In this document: in pieces, positions 1-4,999 of the stretch
Layout of the letters: each line of letters opens with the position of its first letter
Position numbering within the stretch: the stretch's first letter is position 1
Assembly: GCA_903928755.1 (NCBI GenBank)
Contig: CAIYSH010000292.1
Span: 1 to 6,543, forward strand
Source: an uncultured Alphaproteobacteria bacterium
GTDB lineage: Bacteria > Pseudomonadota > Alphaproteobacteria > Caulobacterales > Caulobacteraceae
Direction: 5' to 3'
DNA length: 6,543 nucleotides
The notes under the pieces: model-generated
Told to the model about the DNA's origin: nothing
The model's database searches: none
Seen by the model: the letters and a program-made list of their open reading frames with translations, nothing else
Position numbers and translations under genes: made by a program

Positions 1-118
1 CCCCGATCACCTCACAGCCCAGCCTTTGCAGCTCTATGGCCACTTCCTTGCCCAGTTCGCCGCACCCCAGCAGCATGACGCGGATGGCAGATGGCGAGAG
101 GGGGGTTCCAAGGCGCAT
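1..118 (-). CDS. purT: PurT, formate-dependent phosphoribosylglycinamide formyltransferase (N-terminal part only)
   Basis: PurT makes formyl-GAR from GAR, formate and ATP in the third step of purine synthesis, in the cytoplasm, as an alternative to the 10-formyl-THF-dependent PurN. Only the first 39 codons are visible; the rest runs off the left edge. The translation begins MRLGTPLSPSAIRVMLLG and continues with CGELGKEVAIELQRLG. This aligns almost residue for residue with the start of E. coli PurT (recalled as MTLLGTALRPAATRVMLLG, then SGELGKEVAIECQRLG). The stretch is the glycine-rich first turn of the N-terminal pre-ATP-grasp domain; the second position of the GxGELGKE turn is Cys here and Ser in E. 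coli. The ATP-grasp domain and catalytic residues are outside the window. The start is the ATG at 118-116. An AGGA ribosome-binding site lies 7 bases upstream and overlaps the tkt stop codon. The gap to tkt is 9 bases, so co-transcription and translational coupling with tkt are likely. Confidence 0.9.
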   Translation of the reverse strand, partial: MRLGTPLSPSAIRVMLLGCGELGKEVAIELQRLGCEVIG

Positions 119-127
119 GATCAGATC

Positions 128-2101
128 CTAGCCCAGTCTGGCCTTGGCAGCGGCGACCACCGCTTCAGCCGTAATGCCGAATTCCTTGTAGAGACGCTCG
201 GCCGGTGCGCTGGCCCCAAATCCGGTCATGCCCACAAAGGCCCCGTCTTCACCAATGAACCGCTCCCAGCCATAGGAGACCTGGGCCTCAACGGCGACGC
301 GCACAGGGGCCTTGCCGATGACTTCGGCCTTGTATTTCGCCGTCTGGGTCTCGAACAGATCCCAGCAGGGTGTGGAAACAACCCGGGTGGGAATGCCTTC
401 AGCTTCCAGCATGTCACGGGCCGCGACGGCGATGGAGACCTCGGTGCCCGAAGCGAAGATCGTCACCTTTGCAGCGGCGCTGGCGGCCTTGAGCTCGTAG
501 GCACCCCTGGCCGACAGGTTTTCCGAGGCGGCTTCGGTGCGGACGGCAGGAACCTTCTGCCTGGACAGGGCCATGACCGAGGGCGTCGCCTTGGTCGACA
601 GGGCCAGCTTCCAGCACTCGGCGGCCTCGATGGCGTCAGCAGGGCGATAGACATTGAGGTTCGGGATCATCCGCAGGGAGCCCACATGCTCGACAGGCTG
701 GTGGGTTGGACCGTCCTCGCCGACCCCGATGGAGTCGTGGGTCATGACGTGGATGACCCGGGTTCCCATCAGGGCCCCGAGCCGGATGGCGGGACGGCTG
801 TAATCGGAGAACACCAGGAAGGCGCCTGAGAAGGGGATGATCCCCCCGTGCAGGGCCATGCCGTTCATGGCGGCGGCCATGCCGTGTTCACGGACCCCAT
901 AGTGAACATAACGGCCGTCATAATCAGGCAGGTCGAAGGCCTTTGTTCCCTTCACATAGGTATTGTTGGAGCCGGTCAGGTCAGCCGAGCCGCCGATCAG
1001 TTCCGGAATGGCCGGAACCAGATGCTCAAGTGCCGTTCCCGAGTGCTGGCGGGTCGCCGCCGCCGGCTTCGAGGTCACGGCCTGTTCGATATAGGCGTCG
1101 AGTTTGGCGAAGGCGTCGGCAGGCAGGTCGCCATTGATGGCCCTTTCAAACTCCGGCTTGTGGCTGGATCCATCCAGGCGTGCGTGCCATGCCTTGCGCG
1201 CCCTGCCGGCCTTGCGACCGGCGGACCGCCAGGACTTCAGCACTTCATCAGGCAGTTCGAAGGGCGGCAGGTCCCAGCCCATGGCCTTGCGGGCGTCGGC
1301 GATTTCGGCATCCATGAGGGCGTAGCCGTGGCTGTGGGGATCGGCTTCCTTGGGGCCGGCACCCTTGGAGATCCTGGTCTTGCAGGCAATCAGGGTTGGC
1401 CGGTCCTGTTTTGTCGCCCATCGCATGGCCGCCGCAATCTTTGTAAAGTCATGGCCATCGACGGCCTTGACCGCCCAGCCATAGGCCTTGAATCGCGCCA
1501 GCTGGTCGCCAGTCTCGGCGAGGGTGGCATAGCCGTCTATGGTGGTGTTGTTGTCATCGAACAGGACCGTCAGCTTGCTCAGCTGCAGGCGCCCGGCCAG
1601 GGATGCGGCCTCATGGCTGATGCCCTCCATCAGGCAGCCGTCGCCAGCAATGACCCAGGTGCGGTGATCTACCAGATCCTCGCCAAAGCGTTTGGCCAGA
1701 TGCCGCTCGGCCATGGCCATGCCGACGGCGGTGGCTATGCCCTGGCCCAGGGGACCGGTGGTGGTCTCCACGCCAGGGGTGTGGCCGTATTCCGGATGGC
1801 CCGGGGTATTGGATCCCCACTGCCGGAAGTTCCGGATCTGGTCCATGGTCATGGCCTTGAACCCCGTCAGATGAAGCAGGGAATAGAGCAGCATGGAACC
1901 ATGCCCTGCGGAGAGCACGAACCTGTCCCGATCGGCCCAGTCTGGGCGTGCCGGGTCATACTTCAGGAACCGGGTCCAGAGCACCGTGGCAACATCTGCC
2001 ATGCCCAGGGGCATGCCCTGGTGGCCGGATTTTGCGTGGTGAACGGCATCCATGGAAAGAACGCGGATCGCATTGGCCATGGTCTGAATGGGCGCGGGCA
2101 T
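128..2101 (-). CDS. tkt: Transketolase
   Basis: Transketolase is a thiamine diphosphate enzyme that moves two-carbon units between sugar phosphates in the non-oxidative pentose phosphate pathway. From the chosen start it has 657 residues, normal for bacterial transketolases (about 660). Visible motifs, in order, are SGHQGMPLG (25-33), GHGS (66-69), TTGPLGQG (114-121), the ThDP/metal-binding GDGCLMEG (153-160) paired with DDNN (182-185), HSHGY (256-260), GSADLTGSN (371-379), GVREHGM with the catalytic glutamate at 405, FSDYSRPA (431-438), and GEDGPTHQPVEH (461-472). The PP domain, Pyr domain and C-terminal domain all appear intact. The reading frame is open up to 2149, but homologues begin near MPAPIQTMANAIRVLS. 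The ATG at 2101 has a GGAAG ribosome-binding site 6 bases upstream; the ATG at 2104 would leave only 3 bases. purT follows directly. In several related genomes, as I recall, glycolytic genes (gap, pgk) follow tkt instead. Confidence 0.97.
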   Translation of the reverse strand: MPAPIQTMANAIRVLSMDAVHHAKSGHQGMPLGMADVATVLWTRFLKYDPARPDWADRDRFVLSAGHGSMLLYSLLHLTGFKAMTMDQIRNFRQWGSNTPGHPEYGHTPGVETTTGPLGQGIATAVGMAMAERHLAKRFGEDLVDHRTWVIAGDGCLMEGISHEAASLAGRLQLSKLTVLFDDNNTTIDGYATLAETGDQLARFKAYGWAVKAVDGHDFTKIAAAMRWATKQDRPTLIACKTRISKGAGPKEADPHSHGYALMDAEIADARKAMGWDLPPFELPDEVLKSWRSAGRKAGRARKAWHARLDGSSHKPEFERAINGDLPADAFAKLDAYIEQAVTSKPAAATRQHSGTALEHLVPAIPELIGGSADLTGSNNTYVKGTKAFDLPDYDGRYVHYGVREHGMAAAMNGMALHGGIIPFSGAFLVFSDYSRPAIRLGALMGTRVIHVMTHDSIGVGEDGPTHQPVEHVGSLRMIPNLNVYRPADAIEAAECWKLALSTKATPSVMALSRQKVPAVRTEAASENLSARGAYELKAASAAAKVTIFASGTEVSIAVAARDMLEAEGIPTRVVSTPCWDLFETQTAKYKAEVIGKAPVRVAVEAQVSYGWERFIGEDGAFVGMTGFGASAPAERLYKEFGITAEAVVAAAKARLG

Positions 2102-2107
2102 CATGAG

Positions 2108-2112
2108 CTTCC
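2108..2112 (-). promoter_or_regulatory. Ribosome-binding site of tkt, decides the start
   Basis: On the minus strand GGAAG lies 6 bases before the ATG at 2101 and 3 bases before the adjacent in-frame ATG at 2104. Spacing favours the second ATG. The codons further upstream, back to 2149, encode an Arg-rich stretch that homologues lack. Confidence 0.55.
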
Positions 2113-2182
2113 GGAGCGTGAAAAGGAACGTGCGGGCGCGGGGTCGCACGCAAGCGATTTACGGTCAAGGAACGTAACGGGT

Positions 2183-2211
2183 TTCAGGCACCGCCCCTGC
2201 CGGTCTATAGT
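2183..2211 (+). promoter_or_regulatory. Possible sigma70-type promoter of zauP-zapA
   Basis: TATAGT at 2206-2211 is a good -10 match. TTCAGG at 2183-2188 is a weak -35 match at a spacing of exactly 17 bases. Transcription would begin near 2218, giving a leader of about 20 bases before the zauP start at 2238. The element was read by eye and the -35 match is poor. Confidence 0.4.
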
Positions 2212-2237
2212 CTGGCTGACACAGTTCGGAGAGGGAC

Positions 2238-2498
2238 ATGGACCGCGACGAAAGCCTATTTGATCAGGCCGTCAAACGTTTGGATCGCGCGATTTCTCTG
2301 GTTGAGCAGAAGCTCACAGCCAGGAGTGCGCCGACGCCTTCCACAGCAGTGGAACATGAGCGACTGGCCCAGGCCCTGGCTCAGTCCCGGGCCCGGGAAC
2401 GGGAGCTGGAAAGCGCAGGGGCCGAGGCGTCTGCCGCCCTTGCCAGGGCGATTGAGGAAATCAACGCCGCACTGGAAACCCAAAGCGAGGACGCCTGA
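2238..2498 (+). CDS. zauP: ZauP-like coiled-coil partner of ZapA
   Basis: This is a small, cytoplasmic, highly charged protein of 86 residues with no signal peptide or membrane segment. Residues about 5-28 (LFDQAVKRLDRAISLVEQKL) and about 39-82 show heptad-like spacing of Leu, Ala and Ile among Glu, Arg and Gln. A Pro/Thr/Ser-containing linker near 29-37 separates them, so two helical coiled-coil segments are expected. The gene lies directly upstream of zapA. In Caulobacter crescentus the gene in this place encodes ZauP (ZapA upstream protein), which works with ZapA to focus the FtsZ ring; the same role is inferred here from position, size and coiled-coil character. In Rhizobiales the corresponding slot often holds a DUF4164 protein, which could be the same family. 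The ATG has a GGAG site 6 bases upstream (2228-2231). The stop codon overlaps the zapA start in TGATG. Confidence 0.8.
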   Translation: MDRDESLFDQAVKRLDRAISLVEQKLTARSAPTPSTAVEHERLAQALAQSRARERELESAGAEASAALARAIEEINAALETQSEDA

Positions 2499-2824
2499 TG
2501 GCTCAAGTCAAGGTCTCGGTGAATGGCCGCCCCTATGCGGTAGGCTGCGAGGACGGCCAGGAAGCGCATCTCCTGGAATTGGCGCGCCTTTTTGACCAGC
2601 AGGTCCGTAGCGTATCGAAAGATATGGGCCAGCTCGGCGATACCAGGCTGTTTCTGATGGGGGGCCTTCTGCTCGCCGACGAACTGACCGACGCCCGGGC
2701 GCGCCTTGCCGTCATGCAGAACGAGCATGCCCGTCTGCAGTCGGAATTTGCACGGCTCGAAACCCGCTCAACCCTGGCCCTGGAAAACGCGGCCCGGAAG
2801 CTGGAAAAACTCGCAGCGGAATAA
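2498..2824 (+). CDS. zapA: Cell division protein ZapA
   Basis: ZapA binds FtsZ, cross-links its protofilaments and stabilises the cytokinetic Z-ring at midcell. The 108-residue product has the usual ZapA plan. An N-terminal globular domain (about 1-65) opens with VKVSVNGRPYAVGCEDGQE, followed by HLLELARLFDQQV and then TRLFLMGGLLLADEL. A long C-terminal coiled coil (about 66-105) follows, rich in Arg, Glu and Leu. The length matches the family (about 100-110 residues). The ATG at 2498 shares its A with the zauP TGA stop. A GAGGA ribosome-binding site (2487-2491) lies inside the end of zauP, with 6 bases of spacing. This arrangement favours coupled, roughly equal synthesis of the two partners. 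The 6S RNA promoter begins 15 bases after the stop, and no terminator is visible between them. Confidence 0.95.
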   Translation: MAQVKVSVNGRPYAVGCEDGQEAHLLELARLFDQQVRSVSKDMGQLGDTRLFLMGGLLLADELTDARARLAVMQNEHARLQSEFARLETRSTLALENAARKLEKLAAE

Positions 2825-2838
2825 TCGCGCGATCGCCT

Positions 2839-2867
2839 CTGACAATTTCCGCGCAATGCCCTATTCT
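2839..2867 (+). promoter_or_regulatory. Sigma70-type promoter of the 6S RNA gene
   Basis: CTGACA (2839-2844) matches the -35 consensus TTGACA at five of six positions. TATTCT (2862-2867) matches the -10 consensus at four of six. They are separated by exactly 17 bases. Transcription would begin about 5-8 bases further on, at 2872-2875, just before the first strand of the 6S closing stem. The promoter lies wholly between the zapA stop and the RNA gene. Confidence 0.75.
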
Positions 2868-2872
2868 ATGCA

Positions 2873-3048
2873 GCGGCGGGTCTTGCTGCGGCTCGCGTCG
2901 AAGGCAACATATCCCAGCGACCTTAATTGTCTCGAAGGGAGCTGTCCCTGTCTTGGCCCGTGGGCCTGGGCATTACGGCGCCCACCTGGTTTACCAGGTC
3001 GAGGGGATTAAACCGCCCTTCACGGTCCTCGCGGCGCCGCCACCCGAC
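2873..3048 (+). ncRNA. ssrS: 6S RNA
   Basis: 6S RNA mimics an open promoter and binds the housekeeping RNA polymerase holoenzyme. Three things support the call. First, it lies between zapA and fau (ygfA), the widely conserved ssrS position. Second, a promoter of good quality sits just upstream. Third, it folds into the 6S plan by manual pairing. The closing stem has CGGGT 2877-2881 with 3042-3046, GCGGC 2888-2892 with 3036-3040, and 2893-2897 with 3030-3034 (C3035 bulged). A large central bubble comprises 2898-2922 and 3012-3029. The upper arm has TTAAT 2923-2927 with 3007-3011 and CTCGA 2931-2935 with 2999-3003, followed by further GC-rich hairpins towards the apex. The length of about 175 bases fits the family. 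Ends are approximate. No terminator follows; fau starts 17 bases later, so 3' processing from a joint transcript is likely, as in E. coli ssrS-ygfA. Confidence 0.87.
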
Positions 3049-3064
3049 CTGTATGGGGGTCAGC

Positions 3065-3625
3065 ATGACCTCGAAGCATGATCTCCGTCGCGATCAGCGG
3101 GCCCTGCGCCGGTCCCTGGCCTCAAGGGTTCCGGGTGCAGCCGCCATGGCCGCAGAAAACCTTCCGGCGGATCTGCGTTCTGCCATCGTGGGTGGCTATC
3201 TCCCCGTGGGCAGCGAGATGGATCCGGGGCCTGTCCTCCAGCATCTGGTGGCGCGGGGGGCGAAACTGGCCCTTCCTGTCTGTCTGGCCCCCGAACGGCC
3301 CCTTATCTTTCGCGCTTTCTGCGCTGGTGATCGTCTGGTGCCGGATGCACAGGGTCTTGCGGCTCCAGCCCCTTCGGCAGAAGTCCTGGTTCCGGATGTC
3401 CTGATCCTGCCCCTGCTGGCCTTTGACGCGCATGGCGGGCGACTGGGGCAGGGGGGTGGCTATTATGACCGGACCCTTCAGGCCTTCAGATCGGCTGGCA
3501 GGGTATGGGCCATAGGTCTCGCCTATGCCTGCCAGGAGGTCGATTGCGTCCCGGTCGACGGCATGGATCAATCCCTCGACGCCATTCTCACGGAAACCGG
3601 CTATATCGTGCCGAAAAGAACCTAG
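3065..3625 (+). CDS. fau: 5-formyltetrahydrofolate cyclo-ligase (YgfA/Fau)
   Basis: This cytoplasmic enzyme converts 5-formyl-THF and ATP into 5,10-methenyl-THF, ADP and phosphate, returning a dead-end folate to the one-carbon pool. The 186-residue product matches the family length (about 180-200). Visible signatures are the basic N-terminal helix KHDLRRDQRALRRSL (4-18), GYLPVGSEMD (44-53; folate/nucleotide pocket region), LILPLLAFD (113-121), the hallmark GQGGGYYDR (128-136), and the C-terminal GLAYACQEV (151-159) with DAILTETG (172-179). The frame is open upstream to 2927, but that part overlaps 6S RNA. The ATG at 3065 gives the usual N-terminus and has a GGGGG-type ribosome-binding site (3055-3059) at 5 bases. 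An in-frame ATG at 3053 is less likely because it has no such site. The stop TAG overlaps the ribosome-binding site of the next gene, suggesting an operon with it. Confidence 0.95.
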   Translation: MTSKHDLRRDQRALRRSLASRVPGAAAMAAENLPADLRSAIVGGYLPVGSEMDPGPVLQHLVARGAKLALPVCLAPERPLIFRAFCAGDRLVPDAQGLAAPAPSAEVLVPDVLILPLLAFDAHGGRLGQGGGYYDRTLQAFRSAGRVWAIGLAYACQEVDCVPVDGMDQSLDAILTETGYIVPKRT

Positions 3626-3635
3626 GACCCAACGG

Positions 3636-4472
3636 ATGCGCTTTGCTTTTTTCGGTGATGTGGTCGGCCGCGCCGGTCGCGACGGCCTGGCCGATCATCT
3701 GCCAGACCTCAAGCGGCGACTGGGTCTGGAGTTCGTCATCGTCAATGCCGAGAACGCAGCTGCGGGCTTTGGCATTACCGAAAATACCGCGCGGGAACTC
3801 TTCGAGGCCGGTGCCGATTGCCTGACCCTGGGCAACCATTCCTGGGACCAGAAGGAAGCCCTGACCTATATCGTACGAGAGCCCCGGCTGATCCGGCCCC
3901 TGAATTATTCAGTCCTGTCAGATGCGCCAGGCCGGGGTGCCAACCTGTTCGAGACCGACAGCGGAAAGCGCATACTGGTAATCAATCTGCTGGGTCGGGT
4001 GCACATGGACAGCCTGGACGACCCCTTCAGTGCCGTGGACCGGGAGCTGGAAAAATGCCCCCTTGGCCTGGCCGCGGACGCCGTTGTGGTCGACATGCAC
4101 GCCGAGGCGACCTCGGAGAAAATGGCCATGGGCCATTTCTGCGATGGCCGCGCCAGCCTTGTGGTGGGAACTCACACCCATGTGCCGACCGCCGACTGCC
4201 AGATCCTCAATGGCGGCACGGCCTATCAGACCGACGCCGGAGCCTGCGCCGACTATGACAGCGTGATCGGCAACCAGAAGGAAGAACCCCTGCGCCGCTT
4301 CACAACCCGCATCGCCGGGGGCCGCTACAAGCCGGCAGAAGGTCCGGCTACGGTGTGCGGCGTCTTTGTGGAAACTGATGACCGCACCGGTATGGCTGTG
4401 CGGGTAGAGCCCATAAGGGTCGGGGGCAGGCTGTCCCAGACCATTCCCGACCTGACTGTCGCGGTCGGCTAG
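3636..4472 (+). CDS. ymdB: YmdB-family (TIGR00282) metallophosphoesterase
   Basis: This is a calcineurin-like phosphoesterase with a two-metal centre. Bacillus YmdB cleaves cyclic nucleotides, but the substrate in alphaproteobacteria is not settled and no specific role is claimed here. The 278-residue product has every expected metal ligand motif: GDVVGR with Asp8, NAEN with Glu39 and Asn40, GNHSWD with Asn67 and His68, DMHAE with His155, and GTHTHVPT with His180 and His182. The C-terminal signature YQTDAGACADYDSVIG (187-302 region of the alignment; residues 197-212 here) and KEEPLRRF follow. There is no signal peptide or membrane segment. The ATG at 3636 gives the standard FAFFGDVVG start. 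Its AGGA site (3624-3627) overlaps the fau stop codon at 8 bases spacing, and the gap to fau is 10 bases. The codons upstream of 3636 in this frame overlap fau and are not coding. Confidence 0.92.
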   Translation: MRFAFFGDVVGRAGRDGLADHLPDLKRRLGLEFVIVNAENAAAGFGITENTARELFEAGADCLTLGNHSWDQKEALTYIVREPRLIRPLNYSVLSDAPGRGANLFETDSGKRILVINLLGRVHMDSLDDPFSAVDRELEKCPLGLAADAVVVDMHAEATSEKMAMGHFCDGRASLVVGTHTHVPTADCQILNGGTAYQTDAGACADYDSVIGNQKEEPLRRFTTRIAGGRYKPAEGPATVCGVFVETDDRTGMAVRVEPIRVGGRLSQTIPDLTVAVG

Positions 4473-4567
4473 TCCCGCCCCCCGGGAGACACAGGGCTCG
4501 GGAAACATTGCGCGGACGGTTCTATGGGCCCATGTTTCGGCAAGAAACCCCCATGGGAGATGTGAAA
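4473..4567 (+). other. Spacer between ymdB and the membrane-protein gene
   Basis: This 95-base spacer holds a perfect 10-base palindrome (ATGGGCCCAT, 4524-4533) and an overlapping stem-loop described separately. No clear intrinsic terminator follows ymdB. TTGCGC (4508-4513) with CATGTT 17 bases on is too weak to call a promoter. The downstream gene may be read through from fau-ymdB or have its own promoter. Confidence 0.45.
4529..4557 (+). promoter_or_regulatory. Possible leader stem-loop overlapping a ribosome-binding site
   Basis: CCCATG (4529-4534) is complementary to CATGGG (4552-4557). Inside, TTTC (4535-4538) pairs with GAAA (4544-4547) across a GGCAA loop, leaving four C residues bulged. 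The last three G residues of the stem belong to the GGGAGA ribosome-binding site (4555-4560) of the gene starting at 4568, so the fold could mask part of it. This was seen by manual pairing; function is inferred and unproven. Confidence 0.35.
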
Positions 4568-4930
4568 ATGTTCAAATTCCTGGTCCGGCTGGCCTTCGGA
4601 GCTGTTGGCCTGGCCCTTGCGGCACATCTTGTGCCCGGGGTCTCTTATGACACCCTCACGACCCTGGTTCTGGCAGCCTTGCTGCTCGGTGTGGTCAACG
4701 CCGTCGTCCGGCCGATCCTGTTCATCCTGACCCTGCCCCTGACCTTCGTCACCTTGGGGCTCTTCCTGCTGGTCCTGAACGGCGGGATGATCCTGCTGGT
4801 TGCCTTCCTGCTGAAGGGCTTTGTGGTTCAGGGTCTGGTCGCTGGCATACTTGCGGCCGTTGTCACAGGCTTGACCAACTGGGTCGGTGCCATGGTCATA
4901 GGTGACCTGACACCCAGCCGTCGGGTCTGA
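4568..4930 (+). CDS. Small four-helix membrane protein, phage holin superfamily IV family (PF04020 type)
   Basis: The 120-residue product is almost entirely hydrophobic, with about four predicted inner-membrane helices (roughly 3-22, 29-48, 50-80 with a possible break, and 85-110) and a short basic tail ending PSRRV. The family signature is clear: VVNAVVRPILFILTLPLTF (42-60) followed by VTLGLFLLVLNGGM (61-74). Members are annotated 'phage holin family protein' for similarity to a mycobacteriophage holin-like family. They are mostly ordinary chromosomal genes of unknown function, so a lytic role should not be inferred; no phage gene is present nearby. The ATG at 4568 has a GGGAGA site 7 bases upstream and gives the usual length. 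A longer frame starts at a TTG (4508) with in-frame ATGs at 4532 and 4553, but these would add a polar extension. It converges with groEL. Confidence 0.85.
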   Translation: MFKFLVRLAFGAVGLALAAHLVPGVSYDTLTTLVLAALLLGVVNAVVRPILFILTLPLTFVTLGLFLLVLNGGMILLVAFLLKGFVVQGLVAGILAAVVTGLTNWVGAMVIGDLTPSRRV

Positions 4931-4939
4931 GCTTTCCGC

Positions 4940-4973
4940 AAAGAAAAAGGGCGGGGCCATTCGACCCCGCCCT
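4940..4973 (-). terminator. Intrinsic terminator of groEL
   Basis: A perfect 9-bp GC-rich stem (AGGGCGGGG at 4948-4956 with CCCCGCCCT at 4965-4973) has an 8-base loop. Read on the minus strand it is followed directly by a T-rich tail (TTTTCTTT, 4947-4940), 26 bases after the groEL stop codon. On the plus strand the hairpin is followed by CGATCTTGAT without a T-run, so it should be a poor terminator for the membrane-protein gene. Confidence 0.88.
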
Positions 4974-4999
4974 CGATCTTGATCGACTTTGGTTTGGAT

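Larger units (their letters stand above)
2102..2237. other. Divergent intergenic region between tkt and zauP
   Basis: This 136-base stretch must hold the promoters for the leftward tkt-purT unit and the rightward zauP-zapA unit. For the rightward unit there is a fair -10 candidate (see the separate entry). For the leftward unit, TTGACC (plus-strand positions 2163-2168) looks like a -35 element, but no convincing -10 follows at 16-18 bases. No repeat, RNA or small gene was recognised here. Confidence 0.6.

Noticed and set aside
26..829. Plus-strand open frame (267 codons) at the left edge
   Set aside because: It is antisense to the purT start and the tkt 3' part, both of which are recognised. 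There is no known motif and it is low-complexity in Gly, Asp and Arg.
2147..2168. Minus-strand promoter for tkt based on TTGACC
   Set aside because: No acceptable -10 sequence occurs 16-18 bases downstream; the region there is GACCCCGCG. It is left uncalled.
848..2263. Long plus-strand open frame (471 codons) opposite tkt
   Set aside because: It lies antisense to a complete, motif-rich transketolase gene. The translation is rich in Gly, His, Arg and Pro without a recognisable domain, and it runs into the zauP start region. It is typical of the mirror frame of a GC-rich gene.
2984..3000. SRP (4.5S) RNA-like string around CTGGTTTACCAGGTC
   Set aside because: It resembles the start of the conserved 4.5S RNA segment, but the diagnostic GGAAGGAAGCAGCC part of the SRP domain does not follow. 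The string instead forms part of the apical arm of 6S RNA.
2927..3064. 46-codon N-terminal extension of fau
   Set aside because: The frame is open upstream, but this stretch is part of the 6S RNA fold, does not resemble the family N-terminus, and a well-placed ribosome-binding site supports the ATG at 3065.
3918..4508. Minus-strand open frame (196 codons) opposite ymdB
   Set aside because: It is fully antisense to a phosphoesterase gene with all metal ligands intact, and there is no domain or plausible ribosome-binding site evidence.
4508..4567. 20-codon upstream extension of the membrane-protein gene from a TTG
   Set aside because: It adds a polar, basic segment that the family lacks, and the ATG at 4568 has a well-spaced GGGAGA site.
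4568..4930. Prophage remnant suggested by the 'phage holin' family name
   Set aside because: No integrase, lysin, capsid or attachment-site repeat is present. Flanking genes are housekeeping and base composition looks the same as its neighbours. The family name is historical.
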